NCBI GenBank assembly: GCA_023374025.1
Contig: SIJG01000006.1
Span: forward strand, 1,983,102-2,047,101
Direction of reading: 5' to 3'
Length of the DNA stretch: 64,000 nucleotides
Origin: Heterodera schachtii
Taxonomy: Eukaryota; Nematoda; Chromadorea; Rhabditida; Heteroderidae
Notes under the pieces: generated by a model
The model's input: only the letters and a program-made list of their open reading frames with translations
Told to the model about the DNA's origin: nothing
Databases searched by the model: none
Position numbers and translations under genes: made by a program
Part shown: positions 9,601 to 21,800 of the stretch, in pieces
How the letters are laid out: each line of letters begins with the position of its first letter
How positions within the stretch are numbered: the first letter of the stretch is position 1

Positions 9601-11927
9601 CGTATTGCATACGAGGCGTAACCGTGACCGTGAAGAGGACGATTCTACCGTATTGCATACGAGGCGTAACCGTGATCGAGAAGAGGATGTTGCTACTGTA
9701 TCGAAAACAAGGCGTAATACTGATCACAATGCTTACAGTGACATTGTATCGCATTCGGAGCAAAGTGATAGTAATAGTGAGCAGTACGAGGTACGGTACC
9801 ATGATAAAATTGATTTAGACATTGTAGAGGTAGTTATTAATTGTATTACAGCAAAAATTTTGGGACTTTGAAGGTTTTTGACATGCTTACCGAATCTAAG
9901 AAAGTATCTATGTTGGCTAATAAAAAAATATCAATGTGGGCGAATCTAAAAAAAAGTATCAATGACAGTAATCTTTAAATTTAATGATTATTTTATTATT
10001 TAAAATCACAATTTAGTTCAATTCAATTTTTAATTATTATTTAAAATGAATTTAATTTTTATTTCAAATCATAATTTATTTCAATTTAATCAAATTCATG
10101 AATCTTGGTACTGAGCGATAGAGTGACTAGTGTCTTTAAACTTTTGTATAACAAAAAAATATGAAACATTTATTTCATTTATAATTTTTTTTTTTTAGAA
10201 ATTATTTTTCTTTATTTAAGCAAACATAATGATAATTAAATTTAAATGTTACTATTGTTTATATTCATTGATACTTTTTTAGGTCGCCCCATCGATATTT
10301 TTTCGGGTTGCTCAATGCCTTTTTTTAGATTTTACCTAACGCCTTATTTAAGTACATTTTTTAATTAGTGCCATAATTAAGTTGCCATTTTGTAAATAGT
10401 TTATAATTTATATTAAAAAATTTTTTTTAGTTTTAAAATAGCACATTGATTAAGAGGAAAATTTATCTTTGTGTTATATGTTTTTCAAGGACATTTAAAA
10501 AATTAGCAAGTGCATTGGAACAAATCTTATATGTTTATAAAGAATTGGCATGCTTTTATTCGTAAAATTAATTTTTATTTTATTTTTGTAAAAATAAAAA
10601 ATGGAAACTTTTAAGTCAGACAAAGTTTTTCCAATGCCACCGCCGCCACCACCACCGCCACCATATTCTGATTATGATGAAAGTGATATTGAAACAATCA
10701 AAAAAATTGATTTGGGGCCCATTTATGACTCAGAAGCGAACAGATATTATAAAAAATCAAATACGACAAAAACAATGAACCGATCAAAAAGCAAGAGCGC
10801 AAAAAAAGGTATCGCTTGGAATCGCATTAGGCTAAGGCTTAGGCCTAGGCTTAGGACTCAGCGACAGAAATTTTCAGAAAAACATTTTTCACCGCTTTCC
10901 GATTCTAACCGTAATTGGGTTTTTAAGAGCCAGTAATTATTGTTATTGAAATTTTTGGGAGCATCTGCTATTTTTAAAAAAATTTTTTTCAAACTCGGGG
11001 TCTTTTCATTTTTTTTTTTTTTTGCTTTTTTCATATTTATATTGCGTAAAACAATTGAATTTTTGTCTAAAAGAATTGGTAAATACAGAATTTTCTCTTT
11101 TATTTGCTTTTTATTCTCAAATTTTCGAATAAATAATTTTTAATTAATTAATTTTCATCAATAGAAGACCTGAACGACATGTCGATTGATACGCTTCGAG
11201 AAATGGCTGAAAAACTCAAAGCAACTGAAGAAGCTAAAAACAAAAATACCAAAAAGCCGAGTGGCACGACGAAAAAAGAGACGAAAACTGTTAAAAAGAA
11301 CGATAACCGTAATGAAGATACGGTAGCCGGGTCTGGATACGGTAACACATGAAGAAAACTGTAGATGAAAAAATGTTTTTGTATTAAAGCAAAAAATGGG
11401 GAATTATTTATTAATTCGTGTATATTTTAATTCATTTGTCAAATTTTCTGCACATGATCAAACCAAAATCGCCTCAATTATTAAAAATTTTTAAGGTTTA
11501 GGACAGCTTTTTAATCAAGTACAATAAGAAATGAGCAAAAGGTTAGGCCTCGGGTGGGAATTGAACCCACTCGCCCACCAAATCCTGGCACTTTTACCAT
11601 TGAACTACCGCGACGCAACCGCCCTTTAATTATTGTTCATATAAACCACGGCTTTCCGCGCTTAATTATTTTACTCAATTAAACCAGTGCCTCATCGAAA
11701 AATTTTCAGAATCAGAACATCAAGGGGAAAAAAAAGATCACATTTTTGGTCAAAAACCAGGACATTTTGCAAAATAGCTTTAAACAGTTTATGTAACAAT
11801 TTAACCAGTAAATCTAGTTATCAATTTTGTACAATTATATCCAAATTTGCTTGTCTAATGACTAAAAAATTTAGACGAGCGCCCATCGAACCAACTGAAG
11901 AAGAAGAAGAATATAAAAAGAGGATAA
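3680..11927 (+). CDS. Locus A: multi-exon secreted modular protein with UIM-like motifs
   Basis: Exons inferred from splice sites and comparison with locus B: 3680-3806, 6181-6222, 6323-6364, 6519-6742, 7660-8019, 8486-8767, 9485-9790, 10616-10808, 11165-11341, 11875-11927 (sum 1806 nt, 601 aa, phases consistent). Exon 1 encodes a signal peptide (WIALLLALLRVAQL) and an acidic tail. Two 42-nt exons repeat a GNIFSxSxRQ unit. Exon 4 carries UIM-like motifs EQIAKAMELSMEE and ELIKLAIQQSIE. Exons 5-6 hold helical modules with a conserved Trp; exon 5 also has a Gly-rich stretch. Exon 7 has tandem DDSTVLHTRRNRDREE repeats. Exon 8 is Pro- then Lys-rich, and the tail is basic. An alternative end is the TGA at 11350-11352. 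The exon 1 donor is GTCGTT, which is weak, and the first intron holds nested transposons. The ATG lies two bases after an AG, a possible trans-splice site. Confidence 0.6.
4009..4566. mobile_element. Non-autonomous hAT-like element, 558 bp
   Basis: Terminal inverted repeats TAGGGATACGATTTTTA and its mirror (right end reads TAGAGATACGATTTTTA on the other strand). The 8-bp direct duplication GTTATGAC flanks it at 4001-4008 and 4567-4574. No transposase frame is present. An 8-bp target duplication is the hAT signature. Confidence 0.75.
4754..5200. mobile_element. Non-autonomous hAT-like element (family CAGGGYTGTC), copy 1
   Basis: Ends CAGGGTTGTCAAAAA and TTTTTGACAGCCCTG; perfect 8-bp target duplication GTCATTAC at 4746-4753 and 5201-5208. 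Length 447 bp. A second copy in opposite orientation lies at 56035-56482. The interior is rich in ATATGCAAAT-like words and has no transposase. Confidence 0.85.
5931..5946 (+). repeat. Homopolymer run of 16 C
   Basis: A pure C tract in otherwise AT-rich DNA. Other C or G runs of 10-15 bases occur at 7140-7151, 16917-16926, 17537-17551, 20359-20368 and 20380-20391, all in introns of loci A and B. Confidence 0.9.
10826..10862 (+). repeat. Degenerate telomere-like TTAGGC tract
   Basis: Several TTAGGC or AGGCTTAGGC-like words occur in a row just inside the intron after exon 8 of locus A. TTAGGC is the common nematode telomere unit. Similar tracts lie near 14246-14330, 25485-25550 and 43805-43850. 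Confidence 0.5.
11543..11615 (-). other. tRNA-like pol III sequence (tRNA-derived relic or SINE head)
   Basis: On the minus strand there is an A-box-like TAGTTCAATGG and a B-box-like GGTTCAATTCC at tRNA spacing. A 5-bp T-stem (GTGGG/CCCAC) encloses a 7-base loop, and the acceptor ends pair at 6 of 7 positions. The anticodon arm does not fold properly and lacks U33, so I do not call a working tRNA. It lies in the last intron of locus A. Confidence 0.5.
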
Positions 11928-11939
11928 GAAAATGAAGAT

Positions 11940-12950
11940 TAGTTGGAAGTGAAAGTGAATGTAGAATGGGAAGGAAGATTATGATTGTAGGATATTGTTT
12001 AGAAGCATGACCGGGTTTTTTAGATTGGATTCATAAAAGAAGAAAAAAAAATGACAAAATTTCATGGTTTTTCTGTAAAATTATACGTATAAAAAAGTAT
12101 TATGGTATGCAAGGCATAATAAATTATCAAAAATTAATGTCTAACAAAAAAGATTTTCATTTTCAATATTTCTTTTGCTTTGTTCAAAGTCATAAATACA
12201 TTTTTATTGGTATTTTTGGAGTTCCCGTTCAGGTGGTCGAAAATTTCACAAATTTATGTTTATAGATTATTCTGTTGTAAGTAAAATGGTATGTAACGAA
12301 TTTCTGCTTGCTTTAATCAATTTTCGAAAAAATTCGAAAATTTTAATTTTAGACTTTTTGTTCGAAATCGGGTATGGAATTAATAGGCCAAAATGAATGC
12401 CATATTCGTGAACAGTGTCCCCCAAAAGCACCCAGAAAAAATAATATCACACTAACAAATTTTCAAGCAAAATTTGTTATTGTATATTAGTGATGGACAT
12501 TTATTTTCAAATGATGTATGCATTTATTAAATAATATTGTAATTTAGGAAGAAAAAAACATTAAATAATTTTTTAAATAAAATTTCATGGAAATATTATT
12601 GAAAATATTAAAATTATCCGAAACTATTCAAATGGCTTTGATTAATACAAAAAAGAAAATTGTTGAGCGATTGTCCTTATTGACGGATTGTCCAGACACC
12701 TAAATCTTTCATACTTTTTAAGCCCACAGTCAGGAGAAAAAAATATAGGATAAATCCTAAATTTTTGCCCATAGATTTGTTAGAGAAAATAAATGAAATC
12801 TGGAATAAAATTTAATTTATTGACTTTATATTTGATATTTTAAAATTAGAAACTATTTAATTTATATCTTCAGTTATATAAAATTTTTGCTCTATTAAAG
12901 GTTTTTTAATTATATTGAGCTTTAGAATAGTGGGAGAATTTAAACGCAAA
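11940..12950. other. Intergenic AT-rich DNA downstream of locus A
   Basis: No coding exon with supporting splice sites is visible. AATAAA-like words occur shortly after the locus A stop. I see no signal-peptide exon here for locus B. Confidence 0.4.
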
Positions 12951-12969
12951 TATATCGGTGTCTCGGATA

Positions 12970-12995
12970 TGACGTCATGACGAGACATGACGTCA
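12970..12995. promoter_or_regulatory. Two perfect TGACGTCA palindromes (CRE-type)
   Basis: The octamer TGACGTCA occurs at 12970-12977 and 12988-12995, with a partial TGACGCA at about 13013. This octamer is the consensus of CREB/ATF bZIP sites. No nearby promoter is evident, so function is unproven. Confidence 0.35.
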
Positions 12996-13109
12996 TGCCG
13001 GAGACAGATACTATGACGCAATTGAAATGGCCATGACATTATATGATACGTCTAATCACACACTCTAAAATCACAAACATGCGATTTTTAGTGATTTAAC
13101 TAATTTTTT

Positions 13110-13690
13110 TGCTCAATTGTTTTGAAGAAAGGAGCTCAAAAAAGCATTTCTGCGTTGAAATTTTTTGATTTGGATCTCACTATCGGTCACTAGAAATCAC
13201 TATTTTGGCGCTTCGTAACTAAAATAGTGAAAATTCACTATTTTGGCGTTTTGTCACTATTTTTTCACTATTTCGGCATTTTTTGGAAAATTCCTTAACA
13301 AAAATGCAATAAAACCAAAAAATACACCCCTAAGAATCGACCTAAAAAAATTTCAAAAAAATACACCCCTAAGAATCGACCTAAAAATTTTCAAAAATCA
13401 CCCCTAAGAAATGAAAAATTTTTCTCAAAGATTCATCCCCCAAATTTTTTTTCTTGGCAAAATTTTGGTTTAAAAAATGTCAATTTTTGCTGAGAAAATA
13501 TTAGAAAGGAAATGTACCTCATTTGCAACTGCAATCAGTGAATAAAAATTATTTTTGTTCAATTTTTGGCGAAAAATTATGTCACTATTTCGCACTTTTT
13601 TCCACTATTTTGTCACTATTTTAGCATTTTTACTCACTATTTTAGTTAACTATTTTGGGATTTTTCGTCACTAAAAGTCGCAGCCCTACT
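13110..13690. mobile_element. Dispersed element with CACTAAAATAGTG-type words (copy 1)
   Basis: Body made of repeated CACTATTTTGG/CACTAAAATAG words plus ATACACCCCTAAGAATCGAC, ending near GTCACTAAAAGTCGCAGCCC. Related copies occur at about 41540-42030 and 60640-61130, and part at 14890-15010. Exact ends were not resolved, and no coding capacity was seen. Confidence 0.5.
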
Positions 13691-14159
13691 AATCACACAC
13701 TCTAAAATCACAAAAATGCGATTTTTAGGCATAAAAAATCGCGAAATTGGCACCTAAAAAGGCAGAAAAAATCGCAAAATACGCATTAAATAGGCACAAA
13801 AAAATTGTTTTTTATGACGTAAAACTTAATTCAATTGTAAATGAGTGATAAAATATTGAAAGTTTTTTCTCGAATTGTAGAACGTAAAAGGTAACTCGGC
13901 CATTTAATAACCCAAGAATTTGTCATAACTTTTACCTAATTGTTCACTAATTGCCTTCCTCCAAAATTTAAAAAACTCATTTCATTTATAAAAAGTTGTG
14001 ACCACCAAGAAAACAAAAAGAAAGTAAGTGTAAACAAATCTAAGATATAAGTAAAAATATGTAAATAAAACTACCGCCCTCGCCAATTTTTTTTTTTTTT
14101 TTTTTTGGGGTTGCCCGTGCCAAAACCCGACCGTACATTTTTACCAACTCAGAATCCTG

Positions 14160-14390
14160 CAGAGTCAATGGAAACTCGTACAAAAGGCAACTTGTACACT
14201 GTTGTACAAAGGCAACAAGTACAAAAATCAACTCGTATCTTACAAAATAAAGCCTAAGCCTAGGCCCAAGCAAGCCGTGGCCTAGCCTAAAGCTAGGGCC
14301 TAAGCCTAAGCCTGAGCCCTAGGACTAACCTAAAAAATTATACGAGTTGCATTTGTACAACAGTGTACGGGTTGGTTTTTGTACGCGTGG
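14160..14390. repeat. GTAC-rich inverted repeat around a TTAGGC-like tract
   Basis: Both sides carry GTACAA/TTGTAC words (for example CGTACAAAAGGCAACTTGTA at the left and TTGTACAACAGTGTACGG at the right). They bracket a core of GCCTAAGCCTA words (14246-14330). A related arrangement lies at 43800-43900. Confidence 0.5.
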
Positions 14391-14396
14391 GGCGGA

Positions 14397-14765
14397 GTCG
14401 TTATTTAAAAAACCATCATTATGATTTGATGAAAAATTATTTATAACTTAGCTCATAAGCAACTAAATTTTTAATTCTTGATATCATTCGATAGCCCTTA
14501 GTGTTCTCTATAAGTCTAGAAAATTTCAAAAAAATTCTTTATGTTTCAAAAAAGTTATGGCTAGAGGAACTCAAAAGACCTTGTTTTTCGAGCATCATTG
14601 CTCCTAACTCTTTTTGAAACTTGATGAAATTTTTAAAATTTTGTAGACAGATAGAGAACACTTAGGTCTATCGAATGATATCAAGAATTAAAAATTTGGT
14701 TGTTTATGAGCTAAGTTATAAATAATTTTTCATCAATTCATAATGATGGTTTTTTAAATAACGAC
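14397..14765. mobile_element. Foldback MITE, nearly perfect 369-bp palindrome
   Basis: The left end GTCGTTATTTAAAAAACCAT is mirrored exactly at the right end (to 14765). Arms continue inverted for well over 100 bases, through CTTGATATCATTCGATAG. The centre contains GTTATGGCTAGAGGAACTC. It belongs to the foldback group whose arms share CATTCGATAGCCC. Confidence 0.8.
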
Positions 14766-14766
14766 A

Positions 14767-15701
14767 TACCGTAAATGCTCTTTTTATGCCCCATGGGGGA
14801 TTATTTTTCAACCCCCTCAGAGACTGGGGGATAATTAGATAGTGTGGGATAATTGGCGACTGGGGGATTATTTTTCGACGGATTTTTAATGACTAGGGCA
14901 GCAACTTTTATTGACGAAAAATCTCGAAATAGTTAACTAAAATAGTGAGGAAAATTTGCAAAAATAGTGACAAAAAGTCTAAATAATGACGAATAGTGAC
15001 ATAATTTTCAGCCAAAAAATTGGGTAATCTGTATTTTATTGTCCCATAAAAAGAGATTAAAAAGGGGGGTTTTTATGCGATTCGGAGCAGTACTCGGGGG
15101 TTTTCGGGGGCGCTGATCACGAATATGACACTAATTTTGACCAATTTCGAATCCCGAATTCGAACAAAACTCGGAAATTAATTTTTACCAAAATTCATAT
15201 GTATTGTCCAAAATCGATTCAAATGTACAAATGGCCTTGAATCATTATTTCTAGTATATTCCGTCCACTTCATTAGATAGCCCTAACTGTTAGCCTGCAA
15301 AATTTCAAAAATTTTAAAAATTCGAAATTGCATACCTATATAAATTTTGAAAATCAAATTTTTTTGTAATTGTCCAAAAAACACTCCTTAGGGATTGTTT
15401 TGTTGTTAATTTTGTATTTTTACACAATTTTAGGCATTTTTTTGAGGTTAAAAGACATTTTTTCAGTTTTTAATGCATATTTTAGGGCATATTTGTTGGA
15501 TTTTTAGTGCATCATTGATTTATAGCCCTATTTATCAAACATTTAAGAGTTACAATTTAAAATACTTGAAAACAAATCCAATTATCCCTCATGGGGGTAA
15601 TTAGAGACTGGGTGATTATTTTTCAACCTACTCAGAGAATGGGGGATAATTGGGGAATGGGGGACTAATGGATATGGGGGATAAAAAGAGCATTTACGCT
15701 A
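14767..15701. mobile_element. Terminal-inverted-repeat element (family TACCGTAWATGCTC)
   Basis: Left end TACCGTAAATGCTCTTTTTA, right end mirrors it as TAAAAAGAGCATTTACG. Sub-terminal words GGGGGATTATTTTTC and GGGGGATAATTGG repeat inside. Another copy spans 41222-42290 and a one-ended fragment lies at 57779-57910. It abuts the foldback at 14397-14765. A fragment of the CACTAAAATAG element (14890-15010) is nested within. No transposase was seen. Confidence 0.6.
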
Positions 15702-15894
15702 GCACCGTACAGGCGTTACAATGACACTATCCTGCCCGACTTTTTTTGTTCGGTCGTCCAGTTATCCTACCCGAGTTTTCTTGGCCCAGAATTTCCTTGG
15801 GCTCAGACAAAGAAAACTTCACTAATTTTTGTTTAATAAATACTATAAGTAAATTTTTGAAATTGCACAACTCCATTGTTCCATGCTTTTACAG

Positions 15895-18800
15895 GAAAGA
15901 TTTTCTCTGATTCAACGCCTCAATCACCTGACGGAGGTATTTTAATTAGCAAATTTTACACGAAGTTTTGGTTTTCAAGCATTCAAATTACCTCTCAAGT
16001 TTTAATTTGATTAAATTTTAGGAAAGATTTTCTCTGATTCAACGCGTCAATCAGCTGATGAAAGTATTTTCATTATGAATTTTACTCAAAATTTTGAGTT
16101 TCAATAATGCCAAATATTTAAGTTACTTTCAAGTTTTTTTTACTGATTAATTATGTTTAAAATAAATTTAAAATAATTTAATTTAAACATTAAATTAAAC
16201 AGTTTTTCATAATGATGAGGAGGATGAAGAGACAAAGCAGCTCAACAAGCAGGAGATTGAAGAAATTGAAAAACAGTCATTAGAAGAAGGGGAAAAAGAG
16301 GAGGAGGAACCGATTAAATTGGCCATAAAGAAATTTAAAGAGGTACTGTAATACCATATTTCGAAATTTCATATACCACATAAGACGTAAGAAATAATCG
16401 GATCGACCTAGAAATTTTCTTTTGAAACAATGTTTTTGGTTTAAGTGAAAGTTTTTCTTCTATTTATATCTGAACCGATTTCACAAAAACAATTAAGCCT
16501 TAGTTTGGAATATAATTAATTATTTATAATAAAACAACTAAAATTTTTGGTTCTAGTCGGTTTTATGCGTCCCATGTCATATTATGCGTCCCATGACAGA
16601 TGATGCGTCCCATGAATGACCATACTCAGTTTTTTAGGCCATAACTTTTTTATTACTTGGTCAATAACTATATTCTTGGTATTAAACTAAAGCTTAAGGT
16701 CTATAGAAGCTTTTGTATAACTTTATTTTTAGCTAAAGGCAATAGACAAAAAATTATACTCGGAAAAGTTGAATTTCGTATTTTTTCATTGTAATTCCTT
16801 TTTTAATGCCAGTATTTGCTCTTTTCTTGCATTTATAAAATCTCGAGTTTTTAAATATCGACCTAGCACCCCACCCCTGAAATAAAGCACCCTTTCTAGG
16901 AGGGTTAAAAATAGAGCCCCCCCCCCGGGCTTCTAATTCAGTAAATACGTTTTTTTAAAAATTTAAACCCCCAAATTTATTTAGTTTCATGGTCTTAATG
17001 AAGAGGAATCAGCTGCACTGCAACTGTGTATGGTTGGTATGAAACATCAGGCAATGCAAAATCTCGATGAAGAAAGTAGAGCAAAAGTGAAAGAAAGATT
17101 CCAATTGTGGAAGATTGGTGGTGGTGTTGTTGGTAGTGCCAGTTCTGCTGGTTACGGTGTTCCCGGTCTTGGTAGCGGTAGTAGCCCAGGATACAGTGGT
17201 CCCGGATATGGTAGACCGCACCTAGACAGGGCGGAGAGCAGCAAATCGGCGGAGCAGCGTGCACGAGCTGCGGCGGCACAACAAAAAACCGAAAGCGAGA
17301 AGCCCAAAAAGGTGAAAGTGCGAGAAAGCAAAAAGCGCGAATTGCTTGTACTTAAATTACCCAAAAATTTTGGAATTTTTAATTTTTTTATTGAAAATAC
17401 AATTTTTAAGCATTAGCATCCATACAAATTTTTACTTTTTCCCATTTTCCAAAAATTTTTCATTCTGACCTCAAGAGTTGATAAAATTGTTGTTTTTCGC
17501 GCCAAAGTGCGAGAACGAGAATTTGAGAACGAGACGCCCCCCCCCCCCCCCTCCAAAAAAAGGGGCGAGAATGAATTTTTACTCTGATCCCAACACTACA
17601 TAAAATTTTCGCATTTACGCGTCTAAAATGCGAGGCGAAAAAATAATAACGAGAACCCCACAAAAAAGGCGAGAATGAATTTCTCTTCTCTGGTAATCCC
17701 ATTCTTACCCTTAAAATTTTCGCATTTCGCGCTAAAATGCGAAAACGAGAACAACCAAAAAGCCGAGATACGACAAGCAATACGAGCAACATCCCCGGCT
17801 ACAAAACTTTTCGTGATTAAGCTATGAAATAAAATTAAAAAATATTTTTCATATTAAGCAACCAGATGCTGAGGACGAATCAGAGAATGGAAGCGAATTG
17901 GATGATTTTGAAAAAGATATTTTGGGTGGAATGAATTCAGATAATTATGATGAAGCACTTTCAAACGCACAATTAATACTTCAAAGTGAAAAAAGAGTAG
18001 CAAAAGTGGTCAAAGCATGGAAGAAACTGCAACAAAAAAAGCAAAACAGGCAGAGGACGACGATAAATGACTGGAACAGTAATTTATTTGGCTGGGGTAA
18101 TGCGGAGCAACAGGTTATTTAGGGATATATGATTATTACGAAAAATGATGTTATTACGGTGCTGAGTCCTTTCGTAAATTCCGCCACCATTGGCATTCCG
18201 TAAATTCGCCAACAAGAAAAAAACTATAATTTATTTAAGCTAAAAATTATCTTAAAATGGCTCGAAAACTTCTAAGAATAGAAAAATTTTCAGAAAAATT
18301 GATCGCCAAAATTCAAATTTTTTTTTTTTTCATTTTGAAAAATTTTTGGGTTTAAAATTTGTTCTTACTCGAAAAACTTTACTTTAAATATTTAATAATT
18401 TCATTTACAATTGAAAAATAACAAAAATTAGGTTTTTTGATTAAGTTTTTACGTGATTTTCTTCCTAAATAGCGTTAATAAAATTTTTGTTTGCCTATTC
18501 GATGGTTTTTTTGCCTTTTTAGGTGCCTATTTCGCGATTTTCTGTGCCTAAAAAATGAATCCCTATTTATCAGAAAAAAAAATATATTATTGAGTTATTT
18601 TTAAATTATTTTATTTGAGTTTTTGCCAATTTTTATTAATTTTCATGAAAAACAAACATTTACTAATTAATAAGTCTGGGGGTTGATTTTTATTGATAAA
18701 TTTAAAAATTCCATTTTAAGAAAATTTTTCTTAAATAAATTATTATTATTTTTGGTGCAATTTACGAAACGACCTAGCACCTAATGTTACCTTAATGACT

Positions 18801-21800
18801 CCTACAACTGATTAGGGATTATTGCTACATGATAGTTTTATAATACCTTCAGATCTTCAGAAATCTAGGAAAAAATGTGTCAAAAAAGAAAAGCAGTTAA
18901 ATGTTCTTAAAAATTTGCCGTTTTTTGATAATTTCTTGGAAATCATTTGCAAATTATTCCTTTTTCTTGCATTGCTTTTGAATATTTTATGATATATTTT
19001 TTTTTTAAAATTTTTTTTTAACAATAATTTCTCCGACAGTTCAATTGGGATAACCAAAAAACTGTCAACCAATAAAAGTCATTAAAAATAGGTAAATATG
19101 GTTCATAGGGCTCAGACTCAAAATTAAACAAATGATATATCAATCGATAGCGCTCGGTCTGTAATGGAAGAACCGAAAGATTTTTTGGCGGCAAACAATC
19201 CCTGAGGAGGTGGCAAAATGGCTTTGGGACTGAACCGTCCACTGACCTAAAACGCATGGAACAACGACTAATTAGATACCAATCGATTCCTCTCGGTCTG
19301 TAATGGAAGAATCCGAAAGAATTTTTGGACAAAAAAGAAATTGACAAAAGTTAAGGGTCCTAAAAAACCCCCGAAATGCCGAGAGGAATCGATTGGTATC
19401 TCTAATTTGTCGTGTTCGACATGCGTTTTAGGTCAGTGGACGGTTCAGTCCCTAAGCCATTTTGCCACTTCAGTCCCAGGTCTGTAACTCTTCAGGGATT
19501 GGTTGCCGACACAAAATTCTTTCGGATTCTTCAATTGCAGACCGAGAGCTATCGATTGATAATAATTTGATTAATTTTGAGTCCTGAACCTATGAACCAT
19601 ATTTTCCTAAAAATATAATTATAATAATTTTCCATATTAAGAAATCAGACGCTGAGAATGATTCCGGGAATGAGCGAGAAATGAGTTATTTTGACCGAGA
19701 TCTTATGCGGGGAATGGAGAACCAATCTTTGTTCCAACCATTTTTTGGCCGAAAACCCACCGGACAAATAATTGGCGAGTCAAGTTACAGTAACCGTGTT
19801 CAGAACCAGGTACAGTACGGAGGTGTAATTAATTTTTGACCTATATAAGTTAATTTTAGTTCGTAATTTAATGATTTTATTTCGTAATTTAATGATTTTA
19901 TTATTACCTTTTTTAACAATAATTTCCCAACTGTTCAATTGAGACCAAAAAAGAATGCCAATAAAAGTCGTCAAAAATATAATTAAAATATTTTTAAATT
20001 AAGAAATCGAACACCTACAGTATCCGAACCTGACACCCGCCCATCCCCCCTTTGACTTATTGAAAAAAAAATTGCGGATTTTTTTAGTATATTTTTTTTT
20101 CAAAAATACCTTCCAAGAAAGAGCGATATTTTTTAGAAAAACGAATTTTTCAAAAATTTAAGGAATAACTATCGTTTTGAAGATAGATATTTCATATAAA
20201 GTACATCCTACATATTTTTTTCAATTTTTAAGCTTTAAACACTAAAAATAACACGCCTTATAGTGAATTATGAATTTTCAACTTAAATTTATGAGCCAAA
20301 AAATGGAAAAAAAAATTTAATTAATTTGAATTTTTTTGGGTGGGCGGCTTTTATTTGAGGGGGGGGGGCTTCGAATTCAGGGGGGGGGGGGCTAAATTTG
20401 AGGAAATACGGTATAATTAAAATAATTTTCATTTTAAGAAATCAGATTCTGACAATGATTCGGGGAATGAAAGTGATTTAAATGGTTTTGAAAAGGATGT
20501 TTTGCGTGGCATGAATTCAGATAATTATGATGAAGCACTTTCAATGCTTCCCAATCAAAAAAGCGAGATAAATTGATCAAAGCATATGCACAACAACAAA
20601 GTGAAAAGCATAATCGTCATAGGATGGTTGAGGAATGGAAGCATCCAATGCTATTTGGCTGGGATCGAACCATTGAGGAGAAAGTGGTCAGTACGGTAGA
20701 GATGATACGGTGCTGGGGGATGTTAGTCAAAAAATCATCAAATGGAAAATTTTGGACAGAAAATTACGGACTGGGATAGTTTAATCTGGCGCCGGTCTAG
20801 TCTGAGACAAGTTAAGAGCATCATCACTTTTTTCTTTGTTGACCAAATCCAACAGTATCTTGTTATCATTCGAAAGCTATTAACAAGCTCTATCAGGTTC
20901 CCAAAAACAACAAATATATACCGACACGTAAAAAAAGTTATAAATTAAAATATACAAAAATTCCGACTTTTTGGTAGTATTCATGTTGCAACTTGTTTAA
21001 AAGCTGTTCAATCGCTTAAAAATAGCTTATCAAAAGCTTCTAAACATGTAGGGCTTTCGAATGATGCCAAATTTATAATAGCCGGCTGAGAAAAAAGTTA
21101 TGATTCTTTAAACTTGGCTCAGCCTAAACCAGCCAGACTAAACTGTCCCCAACCCAGAAAATTATGCATAACTTCAACCAAAATGAACTCCAAATTTTTA
21201 AAAACTTGATGTCTTTCAATAGCCCTTTTCTATTATCCTGCAAAATTTTAAAAAAATCTTTTCAAAAAAGTTATATGACCTGACAAACTCAAAAAACTAA
21301 GTTTTTTTAAAACATTTTTGGTCATAAATTTTTGTAACTTTATGAAAATTTTTGAAATTATGCAGGATAATTGAAAACAAACTAACGTCATAGCACCGAT
21401 GATACATTTATTGTAGACAAAAAAGTTTACTCGTCCGATTGGACGGTGCTATGGCGTTAGTCAAAAATCATCAAAATGGGCGTTAGTCAAAAGCCCATCA
21501 AATGAAAATATTTTTTGATATAACTTTTCTCAAAAGCAACCAAATTTTAAAATTTGAGATCATTCGATAGCCCTAAAGGTTTTCTCTTATTCTGTAAAAT
21601 TTCAAAAAATTTCATTAAGCTTTATAGAAGTTGTGACCAAAAATGTTCAAAAAAAACTTAGGCTTTTTAGGTTCACAGATCATAACTTTTTTGAAACTTA
21701 ATGATTTTTTTTTTGAAATTTTGCAGGATAATAGAAAACACTTAAGGGTACAAAAAATATAAAGATTTTAAAATTTGATTCATTTTATGTTAAGTTATGT

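Noticed and set aside
9452..9802. Minus-strand frame with TVTPRMQYGRIVLF repeats
   Set aside because: It is the antisense shadow of the DDSTVLHTRRNRDREE repeat exon, which has splice sites and matching modules on the plus strand.
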